Source: Chirona hameri
Taxonomy: Eukaryota > Arthropoda > Thecostraca > Balanomorpha > Balanidae
DNA: 64,000 nt
Assembly (NCBI GenBank): GCA_036785665.1
Contig: JAXIVJ010001988.1
Coordinates: forward strand, 1-64,000
Direction of reading: 5' to 3'
How positions within the stretch are numbered: the first letter of the stretch is position 1; each line of letters opens with the position of its first letter. The notes beneath the pieces were generated by a model, which searched no databases, was not told the origin of the DNA, and saw nothing but the letters and a program-made list of their open reading frames with translations. Below, one piece after another: positions 24,120 to 35,067 of this stretch. The position numbers were made by a program, and so were the translations under genes.

Positions 24120-25400
24120 GAAAGACCAGAGGGCCCCTTGGACGTTCAAAAGAGCCCTGTGCATGTCAGAGGGGCCCCTGGCCAGACTGAAAGGGCCCCT
24201 GAGCGGGTCAGAGGGCTCCCTGAACACGTCGAATGGGCCCCTATCCAGCACAGAGAGGCCCCTGAGCAGGTCGAGAGGCCCCTGAGCATGTCGGCAGGGC
24301 GACAAAGCGGCCAGCGCAGTCCCTTGCCAGGTCATAAGGGCCTCTGAGCAGGTTGGAGGGCCCCTGAACAGACCAGAGGGCCCCTGGGAAGTTAAAAGGG
24401 TCCCTGTGCAGGTCAGAGGGGTCCCTGACCAGACCGAAAGGGCCCCTAGGGGGGTCAGAAGGGCCCCTGAACATGCCAAATGGCCCCGTAGTCAGCACGG
24501 AGGGGCCCCAGGGCAGGTCGGAGGGCGACAAAGCAGCAAGCGCAGTCCCTTGCCAGGTTGGAAGGGCCCCTTAGAAGGCTAGAGGGCCCCTGGAGAGACC
24601 AGAGGGCTCCTGGAAAGTTCGAAGAGCCCCTGTGCAAATCGGAGGGGCCCCTGACCAGACCGAAAGGACCTCTGGGCGGGTAAGAAGGGCCTCTGAACAT
24701 GACGAATTGGCCCCTAGCCAGCATGGAGGGGCCCCAGGGCAGGTCGGAGGGCCCCTTGAGCATGTCGGCAGGGCGACAAAGCAGTCAGCGCAGTCCGACC
24801 AGAAGAGTCGCTGGGCAGATCGGAGGGGCTCCTAGGCAAGTCAGTGGGACCCCTGGCTAGATCGAAAGAGTCCCTGGGTCGGTCGGAAGGGCTCTTGAAC
24901 ATGCCGGATGAGTTCCTAGCCAGACTGGAGGGGCCCCTGGGTAGGTCGGAGGGGCCCCTGAGCATGTCGGCAGGGCGACAAAGCATCCAGTGCAGTCCCT
25001 GGCCAGGTCGGCAGGGTCTCTGAACAGGCCGAATGGGCCTCTTGACACACAAGAGAGGCTTCTTGGAAGGTCAGAGGAGTCCCTGGTCAGACCGGAAGGG
25101 CCAAAAGCACGTAGAGATCCCAGATGAAGATTAAACACAAAGAGTAAGACTCCACAATACAATATTAAAAGCGGAGCTTTCGGGTATATTGTAACACCCT
25201 TCGTCAGGGTGTTACAATATACCCGAAAGCTCCGGTTTAAGTTTTCTTGTAGGTAAGCCCTCTTTGTATTTTATATATAGATCACCCACTCCACATCATG
25301 TTTTTTTGCTTCGCGGATCCCAGATGAGTCCCTGAACAGGTCGGAAGGGCGTTGAAAAGGTCGGAGGGGCCCCTAGACGATCTGAAGGGACCTTGGGCCT
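24120..25400. repeat. Degenerate 21-bp repeat with ~200-245-bp higher order
   Basis: The unit is close to GGGCCCCTGANCAGGTCGGA (21 bp, seven codons), heavily diverged, which explains the repetitive reverse frames rich in Gly-Pro-Phe and Ser-Asp. A landmark, GGGCGACAAAGC followed by a CAGTCC segment, recurs near 24299, 24527, 24773 and 24976 and marks a longer period. The array is interrupted at 25128-25315 by an inserted foldback and resumes near 25328. Confidence 0.8.
25128..25315. mobile_element. 188-bp foldback with 12-bp target duplication
   Basis: GATCCCAGATGA stands at 25116-25127 and again at 25316-25327, so 188 bp were inserted into the 21-bp repeat. The insert has a perfect 29-bp stem (25172-25200 with 25206-25234) and a 5-nt loop. 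Weaker outer pairing includes ACAAAGAG with CTCTTTGT. On either strand the stem reads AGGGT ... ACCCGAAAGCTCC, with CTGACGA before it on the minus strand. A T run and GCTTCGCG close the right side. A long target duplication suggests retroposition. Confidence 0.85.
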
Positions 25401-26060
25401 TTCAACAGTAAGAATGCAGCTGTCCAGGCAATAAAACTCAAAATGTTCGCGCCGCTCCGCGGCGCAATGTAACTACAAATTCAATTATATGCGGGTTAGA
25501 AGAAACAAATCGCCCTGTTTCTCGGCGCATTTATGTGTTATGTTGCTACTTTCCTATATAATTGGGCAAAATAGTTCACTTACGCACTTTTTACCGCACT
25601 TTTAACGCACAATATAGCATTTTTAGAGGTCCGCACCATACGCAATGCGACGCATTGGTGAGAAAGAATATCCAGGGCATAAGACTAAAAAAATCGCGCC
25701 GCTCCGCGGCACAATTTCTTTAAAGAGTTCCAGGTCTTGAGCTTAAAAAATATTCCAAGTTGGTATAGCTGATTCCAAATTGGTGTCGCTGGTTCAAAAG
25801 TTGATATTGCAGCTTGCTAACTCCAGCTCCTAAAAGTTGGTATGGCCCGTGCCATACCTGTCATACTGGATTTATATCCTTGTAACGCGCCTTTTCATCC
25901 GTTTTGTTTGACCCTTTCATCGCTTGGGAACGGGGCCCTTTCAACGCTCGGGAAGGGGCCCTTTCGAGGCGCCGCCCCGCCCCCTCCCCTGGACGACATC
26001 CTGGCTACATGCCTGGGCGCCGGGACTTTGTCATTCCCCCGCCTTATCGCTCTCGTTCAG

Positions 26061-27373
26061 GGTCAGAGGTCAGAGCGCGGACATCAGGCCCGGCCACAGC
26101 AGATGTCAGAGCGCAGACATCAGGCCCGGCCACAGCAGATGTCAGAGCGCGGACATCAGGCCCGGCCACAGCAGATGTCAGAGCGCGGACATCAGGCCCG
26201 GCCACAGCAGATGTCAGAGCGCGGACATCAGGCCCGGTCAGGGTCAGAGCGCGGACATCAGGCCCGGCCACAGCAGATGTCAGAGCGCGGACATCAGGCC
26301 CGGTCAGGGTCAGAGCGCGGACATCAGGCCCGGCCACAGCAGATGTCAGAGCGCGGACATCAGGCCCGGTCAGGGTCAGATCGCGGACATCAGGCCCGGC
26401 CACAGCAGATGTCCGAGCGCGGACATCAGGCCCGGCCACAGCAGATGTCAGAGCGCGGACATCAGGCCCGGCCACAGCAGATGTCAGAGCGCGGACATCA
26501 GGCCCGGCCACAGCAGATGTCAGAGCGCGGACATCAGGCCCGGTCAGGGTCAGAGCGCGGACATCAGGCCCGGCCACAGCAGATGTCAGAGCGCGGACAT
26601 CAGGCCCGGCCACAGCAGATGTCAGAGCGCGGACATCAGGCCCGGTCACAGCAGATGTCAGAGCGCGGACATCAGGCCGGCCACAGCAGATGTCAGAGCG
26701 CGGACATCAGGCCCGGTCAGGGTCAGAGCGCGGACATCAGGCCCGGCCACAGCAGATGTCAGAGCGCGGACATCAGGCCCGGTCAGGGTCAGAGCGCGGA
26801 CATCAGGCCCGGCCACAGCAGATGTCAGAGCGCGGACATCAGGCCCGGTCAGGGTCAGAGCGCGGACATCAGGCCCGGCCACAGCAGATGTCAGAGCGCG
26901 GACATCAGGCCGGCCACAGCAGATGTCAGAGCGCGGACATCAGGCCCGGTCAGGGTCAGAGCGCGGACATCAGGCCCGGCCACAGCGGATGTCAGAGCGC
27001 GGACATCAGGCCGGCCACAGCAGATGTCAGAGCGCGGACATCAGGCCGGCCACAGCAGATGTCAGAGCGCGGACATCAGGCCCGGTCAGGGTCAGAGCGC
27101 GGACATCAGGCCCGGCCACAGCAGATGTCAGAGCGCGGACATCAGGCCCGGCCACAGCAGATGTCAGAGCGCGGACATCAGGCCCGGCCACAGCAGATGT
27201 CAGAGCGCGGACATCAGGCCCGGCCACAGCAGATGTCAGAGCGCGGACATCAGGCCGGCCACAGCAGATGTCAGAGCGCGGACATCAGGCCCGGTCAGGG
27301 TCAGAGCGCGGACATCAGGCCCGGCCACAGCAGATGTCCGAGCGCGGACATCAGGCCGGCCACAGCAGATGTC
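26061..27373. repeat. 36/30-bp minisatellite
   Basis: The full unit (36 bp) contains GTCAGAGCGCGGACATCAGG followed by CCCGGCCACAGCAGAT. A short unit (30 bp) replaces the second half with CCCGGTCAGG. Some units have lost one C (35 bp). There are roughly 38 units. Because 36 and 30 are multiples of three, all plus frames and one minus frame stay open for hundreds of codons, and the 35-bp units then shift the reading. A protein would not tolerate this, so I treat the array as non-coding. Confidence 0.9.
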
Positions 27374-28519
27374 CCTATCAGAGACTGGCCCCGAAAGTAT
27401 CCCAGCTTCACATATCGGGTTTGGACTCCCGAGAGTTCCGGCGGACACCCTGATAGCGGACGGCGCGAGACAAAAGAATACAATGCCGACACGCAGCCCG
27501 GATACGACGCGGAGCGAGAGTCACAGGCGCGAGGAGCGGCCGTCTGGGTGCCGGGGGGGGGGGGGGCTGGTATGTCCGGGAGTGTTGCGAACTGTCTGAG
27601 TGGGCGATGAGTTTGTGACACGCCTGTGACCCCGATGGACCGGTGGCATCGGTCAGGGTGTGAGGTGTTTGTGACAAAAAGCATGGCACTCCATGACGGC
27701 AACTTACAAATCATGTTGTGAGGAGCAGTACATAGAAGATGTTATTTGTAGCGTTATTTCTACCGTAGCTTTTATTGTATTTGCACACAACATGTCTATA
27801 GAACACAAAGCGCACATCAATCAATGTAAAGACATTATGACAGATAATATAAATCAGTGAAAAGAAGGATGCTGTTAAGTATCAACAATTAACAAAAGCA
27901 TACAGATATATACATGTACTATACAAATTAGGTTACCCTTTCCGAATTGATGACATCAGCTCCATAACACGGAAGACGTGCACACAAGTTTTTCCCCCAT
28001 TTTTGTGTTCCCGCATGTTATGGTACTCATTAAGTCTGAGGCGAAACGAATTCACCTGAATCTATACGATTAGGTATAGCGGCTCATACCACATGGGTTC
28101 TTACCAGTTGGCATTGTCCGCCAGAACACACTGTACCCCGTACCCCCATCACACATGCCGAGAAATAGGCGTCTGAATCCCCCCCCCCCCCCGGACCAGG
28201 AAATCCTTGCCGCATATCGGCTGAGAGCGTTATCACGTGAGCGGCCGTATGTGCCCCGAGTGGCTCTGTAGACCACGTTCTGATGTCAGGTTGAGATCGC
28301 AGGTGCGCGATTTGCACGACAAACTGGCCGTTTCCAATGACGTGTTCCGCAAACACTCGGCTTATCTGAGTAACGTTTCCTGCTCTAACGGTTCAGCGGG
28401 CTGTTTCTCTATTTATTAAACGTTGTATTTATTTAGTGAGGTCGCGAGCAGAATTGCTTCCACTCACAGATAAAGTCATCAATTTAACCTGCCCATGACT
28501 GAGGTCTCAGCCGAATGCT
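27374..28519. other. Unassigned spacer
   Basis: G or C runs lie at about 27555-27567 and 28180-28194. A reverse frame at 28084-28356 is uninterrupted except for an embedded poly-G, but it matches no family I know. Nothing else is recognised. Confidence 0.4.
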
Positions 28520-29132
28520 ATTGACTGGGGGGGGGGGGGGGGGCGAAAAACGCCCCCTCCCATAGTTATCTTCCGAACCAATAACCGTTAAAAACAAAAC
28601 AAAACCATTAAAAAATACGTCATGAGTTACTCATACTTTAGAAGCCATAAGTCAGTCAAAAATGGTGATATTGTTTTAAAATTTGGTTTGGGAATTGCCC
28701 ATATGTGGTTCTCTAATATGTATTCAGTTTTTAAATTAAATATCTTGGAATATGTTGATTTTGTGGGCATTGAAAAACGGTTAAAAATGTTCAAAAACGA
28801 CATTTTCACAAATCCGAGATAACCATTTTATAGCTTATGCCATTTGCTATCTGTTTATGTTCTGTAATTGCATTTTGCTCAAAATATGGCTTTTGTACGG
28901 TCTGCTAAAGTTTAACATATTTTTTATCGTCAAACTCATGTGTAGTGACGTCACTAAATTCGCTATATCTCGAGAAAAAACGACGACATTGATTAATTTT
29001 TACACAGAAGACGTTAAAATGCATGTAGGAGAAGGTTCCCCAAAGGAGCACGTTACTAGCGCTATTGATTTCTGACATATCGCGAAAGTTCGTCATGGGG
29101 AATTTTTGCCCCCCCCCCCCCCCCCAGGCAAT
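28520..29132. mobile_element. Possible element with poly-G inverted ends
   Basis: The left end is ATTGACTGG followed by a long G run, then CGAAAAACGCCCC. The right end is GGGGAATTTTTGC followed by a long C run and then AGGCAAT. Reverse-complementing the right end gives ATTGCCTGG then G run then C and an A-rich stretch, so the margins are inverted repeats. The ~500-bp A+T-rich interior is non-coding. No target duplication is certain. Confidence 0.5.
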
Positions 29133-31490
29133 GGCGAGTTAAAACGCATTGTTTGACAGATCGCTATCAACTGAGAAAATGAAGAATCCCGATACTCGCA
29201 CAAAAGCAATGAAAGTATGTTCTTTACCAAACGATTAAACCGCACAAATTGAGCGCTAATAGAACATGTAATGATTATCATTCAGAGGATCCGTAGCGAT
29301 ACGTATTAACTCGACGTAATAAGGATACGTTCTTAAATCGGACTAGTTCTTTCTAGATCATGTTTTCTATAGGGCACTCATGATCATCAATGTACAAGTT
29401 TTGTCCAGCTGGCCATCAAAGGTAATCGGCTGGATATTATTTTTCAGAATGACAGGCATTCTACAGAATACCTGATTTTCCACATTATTCGTAATGCTGA
29501 CTTGTGATTTCTAGAATATGCGTTGGTCCAAACCAGTTGGCATTGCAGAAGCTGCAGGAATGACCAGTGACTGTTAGGCAACGGGGTCAGACCAGCTCGG
29601 CTGTGGCGTCGTAGGTGGTGGTGGGGGGGGGGGGGCAGGAACGGAACTCCTATGGCACAAGGTAGAGGGCAGAGGGCAGGGACGGGGTAGGTGGTGGTGG
29701 GGGGGGGGGGGGGCAGGGACGGAACTACTATGTCACAGGGTAGAGGACAGAGGGCAGGGACGGGTTACCAGGGTCAATAAGTCACGAATAGCATGGGAGA
29801 TCCAGGGTGTGCGGTCGCTGCCGCTGGGCGTTGTCTGAGGGGCCATACCAGGGTTGCCTGTGTTTTTGCTGCACGCCGTGTCTCGGGTGAAGATGATGGA
29901 GCGGAACGGGCAGCGGACGCGGGTTATTCTAGCAGACAGAACAGGACGTTCTGTGTTCGCCGGCGGCGGCTCGGCGCGGCATGTGGCGGATTAAGTCGTT
30001 AGGAGCCGGACCTTCTACTGCCGTTGTTCGCAGGTGCGGGGAGGTGGCGGAAAGACCGCGGGGTACCGGGGATAGAGCCCTGAACTTGTGACAACTTGGA
30101 CGTGGGTTTGCTTCTGCTATTAGCGCGCTGCCTAGGTTGATGCTGTTAGCAGAGTATTGCGTGTCGCGCAAAAGCAAATCGAGACAAGTCCCGAATTCGT
30201 GCAGCTTGTTTAATTGTATTTGTGGTGTTATTTATTGTGTTTAAACGTTTTATAAGTGGTGCCGTACAGCATTTCACCAGCTTCATCACTTCCAAAAACG
30301 GTGCTTGAACTTTCGCTGAAAGAATGACTTACAAGCGCTCTTCAGCACACATGTACGAACATACTGAAAGTTTGCGTGCTATACACATGCGTGGGAAAGT
30401 CAATATCAGGGGTTTCCTGGATTTTACATCGACTTATGCCATAATGGCTTCATTCTTTCTCATGGTATTTGTCAGACATAACAGGCGTTATACAATACAG
30501 GCATACATGGACGAATGTTGCATGGACATACATGGACGAAATGCATACATGGACGAATGTTGCATTTAAGTAGCGTGTCTATATAGTCAAACTCAAAAAC
30601 AGTTTTACCTTGCCGCTCACGCTTCTCTTGCCAATTCCAAGACAACTGCCACCACGCTAGGAAAGAGATCACCAAGCTTTTATTTGTGATATAAATAAAA
30701 ACGTTTCAAGCAGCGTGCAGGACAACCTATCTATTTTGCGAGCAAAGTTGTTCAGTGTTCACTGTCTGTAGTACTTCAAATATATTGTTCTGAACTCAAA
30801 TACAACACTTTCGAGTACAATTATTGCAGTTACGTGGAATTAAAAATGTCAAGTCAAATCTTAATTACCAGAAGTTAAAACCACATTGAAATTAGTAAAG
30901 TGCATATTACAATCAGGTAACCTTATTCATGTCTGCAAGTGTATCGGCCCATCGAAGGGTTCTTGTACTCTGTGCATTCAATGATTGAGCTGAGAACCCG
31001 CAACTACCGTGCCTGTTCTTATTTGTGGGGTTCGTTGTTCGGTGGTACGAACACATTTGGGTTATATTATTGAACTTGATCCTCTTTAAAAGGGCTATCA
31101 CAAAATGTCGGAATATTATTCCTTTCCTACTTTCAATTTAACATAATTTTTATTTAGCACAAAAACGTATTTTGAGCGTAGCAAAACTATTTTTGAACAA
31201 CCCTGGCAAACTTTCACTGTCAAAGACTTTGTGTGAAAATCGACAGTTTAGTGTTCGAGCAGAACCGCTTTGTGCCTGTTTTTGGCAGCACCCCCGTGAT
31301 TCCCGCGGGACTATCGGGTCGGTATTGCGCCGCCTGCGAGGCCAGTCGCTTTTGGGATTGCCCAGCCGACATTCTGCAATCTTGCGGCGTCATCCTGCGT
31401 GGCGGACTGTCGGGGGGGGGGGGGGGGACGCAGTCTCTGCAATATACATCTCAGTACAGTTACCGGCCGACCGGTGCCGGCGGAATACCA
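29133..31490. other. Unassigned region
   Basis: About 2.3 kb holding only the two-copy repeat at 29611-29766, a small CATACATGGACGAA triplet repeat near 30503-30565 and a G run near 31413. Short frames on both strands show no recognisable domain. Confidence 0.4.
29611..29766. repeat. ~76-80-bp unit, two tandem copies with G runs
   Basis: Each copy has GTAGGTGGTGGTG, a G run of 13 or more, CAGG, ACGGAACT, TATG, GGTAGAGG and GAGGGCAGGGACGGG. The copies differ by substitutions and by G-run length. Confidence 0.8.
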
Positions 31491-31496
31491 GCTGTC

Positions 31497-31587
31497 CAGT
31501 TACGTCACAGCAGCTCCCGAGAGCCCCAGTTACGTCGCAGTGCCTCCCGAGAGCCCCAGTTACGCCACAGTGCCTCCCGAGAGACGG
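31497..31587. repeat. 30-bp unit, three tandem copies
   Basis: CAGTTACG is followed by TCACAG, TCGCAG or CCACAG and then CCTCCCGAGAG (the first copy has CTCCCGAGAGCC). The spacing is 30 bp, so the translated frames repeat every ten residues. Confidence 0.8.
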
Positions 31588-32203
31588 CGACCGGTCCGTT
31601 ACACAGCACTGCGATTATCGCAGCCGTTCCGTAGAAGGGGGCGGGGCGTGACGTCACGAAGAAGACACGGGAAGTCTGGGGCAGCGTTTCCCTGTCACTT
31701 TTCACTGCCTGAAGCGGCTCACTGGTGTGGAAAATACGGCCGCCGACTTCTGCCTTTGGTCATGATAGTTCTAAAATATGTGATGCTGTGCAACAGTTGA
31801 TCATTTACTGGATGACGTATGTACCTAATATGGCTGTGTAAGAATGCTGACTTCGAAAGAGGTTGACATGCCCTTATCAGATATATGTCATCATGCTAAA
31901 ACTGACATACAGGAGGATGTTAGCCGTCATCAAGTGCATATAGCACTGGTTGTCAAAGCTTACGTCAGGTGCGAAAGTGCTGTATGCCGCCTGCCGTCAA
32001 ACAACATTTGCAGTGTTTACAACATTTGCAAGAAGTGTCAAATTACGACGACAGTGAACGATAAAATCAGGTCGCAGAGTATTTTTAAGCGGGCGAGATG
32101 CGAATGAGAAGAAAAAACGTAACATAACGCCGGTGGTGAAATCCTCAGAACGGTTCGGCCGATTTGGTGACCGTTGCTAACTCATGCAGAGGTTGCCAAA
32201 CCT
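31588..32203. other. Unassigned spacer
   Basis: No gene, RNA or repeat is recognised in about 600 bp. Confidence 0.45.
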
Positions 32204-32207
32204 TTAA

Positions 32208-32553
32208 CACGCGCACGGCCGGGGTCTGCGCCAACCACGAACGGCTGAGAGGGGGGGGGGTGATTTCAGCCCCCCCCCCCCCTATGATCTCGAAAACCAC
32301 GCAACGTAGCGACAAGTGGAAAGCGGTGTTAGATAGCTCGAGACAAGCTCTATCGAAAGTATATCGCAAACGTCTGTTGTCAACTGTGTGCGTGTGTCTG
32401 CTGCTGTCGTGTCGTCGTGTTTTAACTACTCGACTTGAGCTGTAATTGGGTGAATGCCTGTTGCTCATTGTCAATAAATAAACAAAATAAACAAATATCG
32501 GTATTCTTGTTCTTATTTCAGGTCAATATTGAGGTCACCAGAGGTCATCATAG
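32208..32553 (+). mobile_element. Family C left part, interrupted (copy C2)
   Basis: TTAA at 32204-32207 is followed by CACGCGCAC, G and C runs and then CTATGATCTCGAAAACCACG, as in copies at 40.0 and 62.5 kb. The AGGTCA-rich body is cut by a 128-bp insertion at 32367-32494 and resumes for about 50 bp. It stops at 32553, where a hAT-like CAGGGGCGGCGCTACGG terminus starts. No right end is present. Confidence 0.7.
32367..32494 (+). mobile_element. Short retroposon or LINE 3' end in family C copy
   Basis: ATATCG stands at 32361-32366 and 32495-32500, consistent with a 6-bp target duplication. The 128-bp insert ends in an A-rich tail (CAATAAATAAACAAAATAA and beyond). The uninterrupted family C sequence at 40.1 and 62.6 kb shows where it went in. 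The body is too short to classify. Confidence 0.65.
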
Positions 32554-33057
32554 CAGGGGCGGCGCTACGGATTTTTGCCAGGGGTGGCAAAATTGACTGA
32601 GTAGGTACGCATGTATCCTCTACTGGGAAAAAGTGTCACAGAAGTATAAAATGTTTATAAACCTCGCGACAAACAAGATTAAACACCAACACATTTCGTC
32701 CTATTGTTGTGTTATTAATTAGCTGATAGGTATCTATTTTTGCAAGTTCTTCAAATATTTTAGTACATTTTATGTAGATACCGGACCCATAACATATTAC
32801 TAACAGCCCACGATGAATTAACTATGTATCGCGTTTTTACAGATGATAGACAATTTATAATTAGCAAATAATAGCTTCTGTAAGTATATAATCTTGGAAC
32901 TCAGTACGTTGGACAGCAATAAGTAGAAGAAACGAGTAGGTATACTCATTTCTTACATATGTAACGGTTGTACAATATTTCAGTGGCGCTGTTCCCTAGG
33001 GAGACCGTCAGCCGCGCGCCGAACCGGCGTCGCTTTTGTCGTGATGGGGGTTGCGGG
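32554..33057. other. Unassigned, begins with a hAT-like end
   Basis: CAGGGGCGGCGCTACGG at 32554 is the kind of left terminus hAT elements carry, and GCCAGGGGTGGC follows. No matching right end with a target duplication was found, and the rest of the 500 bp is unassigned. Confidence 0.4.
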
Positions 33058-33065
33058 GTTGCGCC

Positions 33066-34350
33066 CAGGGGCGGATCCAGGGGGGGGGGGGGGGCAAGGG
33101 GCCATGCCCCTCCCCCAAAGGTCCTGAAACTATTATTCCCCCCAACGGTCAGAAGTACAGTTGTAAAAATTGTATTTGCAGCAGTCAAAATCCAACTATC
33201 CACAGTGAAAAACTTGAAAATTCCGCGACGTTTCGCAGCATGACACAAAATTCGCAATTGCTTATACAAATTTGTAAAATGGGAAAATGAATTAATTAAG
33301 TGTCTGGCAGAGGCTCTTCTTGGCGGTACCTAATTGGGCCCCAGGGCCCACTACCTTCATAAAATATTAACTTTCAAGCGGGCTACATGTTTAGCTAGTC
33401 TGCCAAGTTCCGAAAAAAGGCGACGCGAACGCAAATACGCGGGCATCGGCACCCGGAAGCTGCTCCAGCGGTGCCCAACTTGCTGGACCGAAGAGCCAAT
33501 AGTGGGACCAGGCCAGGACCATCTCCCCAAGCCGTCTCGCCCCAGGCTCCTCCAGATCCACAGGAACCATTTATGCGCGGAAAACTCGTTCTGTCTCTTG
33601 CTGCTTTCAAACCATTTGCACTGTTACCAGTTGTTTGTTACAGTACAGTAATATGTATACAGTTATTATTATCACATATATTATTGAGCGCCGACTGTTA
33701 CCGGTCTTCGTGATTTACTATCCGAGGAATATGTATATGAAAACTACCTTAATATCAATATTTTTCATCATACCGAGATGTGCAACCAGGAATAGGGGAT
33801 ACCAGAGGCTTGGCTCCACTCACGGTCTGGTTCCAGTATAAAAATTTCGTTTTCCACGACCTAAAATTAAACTTTCCACGCCGCTTCGCGGCGTCACATC
33901 TGTAGCCATAGTCATAACCAAGCCATCGTCATTGTCTTCGGTTAGTTGTAACGGTGAATTGAAGGAATTGCATTTTTAGCCTCTTATCCTCAACAAGGCC
34001 CATCGCCCATATTTATGGGTTTTATCAGGCAAACCAGTAAAATTTCGCGCCCCTTGGCGGCGCTAAATAACAAGTGCCTACTATCACATGACAACCACAT
34101 TAGAAATGCTGCAAAGGCTTAAATACACGCATAAAAATGGGGGTACATTTGTCCGTTATTTCAGCCGACCACTCACAAATTATCGGCGACGCCCCAGCCT
34201 ACCTACCCTTCTACCCCCCCCCCCCCCCGGTCAACAACTTTCTCGCTGACGGCCTGCACCCCCCCCCCCCTTCCCCGCTCAACAACTTTTTGGAAATACG
34301 CCACTGGATTTGCCCCCCTCCCCCAAAAAACACGGTTAGATCCGTCCCTG
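33066..34350. mobile_element. Non-autonomous hAT element, 1,285 bp
   Basis: GTTGCGCC flanks the element at 33058-33065 and 34351-34358, an exact 8-bp duplication of the kind hAT transposases make. The left end CAGGGGCGGATCCAGG and the right end GGTTAGATCCGTCCCTG are imperfect inverted repeats. G and C runs lie just inside both ends (33080s; 34215-34320). No transposase is recognised inside. Overlapping forward frames at 33334-33713 have no known domain. Confidence 0.85.
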
Positions 34351-34547
34351 GTTGCGCCGGGATTGGATCGGTGTGGAGATTGTGGCGGCACAGTCATGTG
34401 GAACCATGATGATTAGGGTCATGTGGAAGCATGTGGAACAATACAGAGGTTCGTTATCAAACTGGAGTGGTATGAGAGACGGCGACGCTGCCTGAAAGGT
34501 AGGAACAGTAGCCCGCAACACACATATGTAAGGCAATGTTTGGATTT

Positions 34548-34664
34548 GTCCTGCTAGATAGGAAGAAACGGAAAAATAAATAGAAAGCACGTGAAAAATG
34601 CAATCGCCATCATGTCCTCAAATTTTATCTCAGGTCAATAGTTGAGGCTCCAGAGGTCATCAAA
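34548..34664 (+). mobile_element. Family C internal fragment
   Basis: AGGAAGAAACGGAAAAATAA, then CTCAGGTCAATAGTTGAGGC and CAGAGGTCATCAAAGG, match the family C interior. The fragment stops where a LINE coding remnant starts. Confidence 0.7.
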
Positions 34665-35062
34665 GGTCTGTGCGCACGTTCGCTCCAACTTGGAGTATTG
34701 TAGCGTAATTTGGGGAGGCATCGCTTCGTCCCACACTATTAGATTAGAAAGGGTAGAGCATAGGTTTTTAATGTGGCTTAACGCTTTCAATCTTCATCAC
34801 TTTTTTATACTGAGTTACTGAAACATATTAACCTTGTTCTGTCTCTGTGCGCAGAATTCAACACGATATCATGTTTTTGCGTAACGTTTTTATCGGCAAA
34901 GTCCGCTCATCGTTTGTACTACAATCATTCTCACGCAATGTGCCATGCCGCCACAAGACAACAGTCTCGAACCCTGTTCAGCATTTCATTTGCCAGAGTG
35001 AACACTGTGAGAGAGGGTGTTTATGTGAGACTCTACCCAGTCTGACTAATCGGTTCACATAG
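34665..35062 (+). pseudogene. LINE C-terminal fragment (after reverse transcriptase)
   Basis: The first ~140 bp translate to VRSNLEYCSVIWGG and then RLERVEHRFLMWL. These match a conserved segment downstream of the reverse transcriptase core in many non-LTR retrotransposons (the 'R-LEYCS-W' and 'LERVQ-RFL' pattern). After a frameshift near 34840 the reading continues as RRIQHDIMFLRNVF and beyond to a stop at 35060-35062. The upstream part is missing because a family C fragment abuts it. A 31-bp minisatellite starts 5 bp after the stop. It is a dead 5'-truncated LINE; the clade cannot be fixed from this piece. Confidence 0.7.
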
Positions 35063-35067
35063 CCATG

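Larger units (their letters stand above)
23905..26030. mobile_element. Possible 2.1-kb element carrying a minisatellite
   Basis: The left margin, GGCGCAGGC followed by AGTAGCCAAGG, resembles the inverse of CCTGGCTACATGCCTGGGCGCC at 26010-26022. Inside the left margin GAGAAGGGCCC and GGGGCGGC features also have inverted counterparts near 25950-25985. Flanking ATTGTCAT (left) and TTTGTCAT (right) could be an 8-bp target duplication with one mismatch. The match is imperfect and gapped, so this is a hypothesis. Confidence 0.35.

Noticed and set aside
25842..27610. Open frames of 500-585 codons over the 36/30-bp array
   Set aside because: All three plus frames and one minus frame are open at once because the periods are multiples of three; the 35-bp units shift frames without consequence. 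No domain and no codon bias are visible.
28084..28356. Reverse-strand frame as a gene exon
   Set aside because: It has a plausible GTAAGA donor after it, but it contains a poly-G run in frame, has no recognisable domain and no partner exon.
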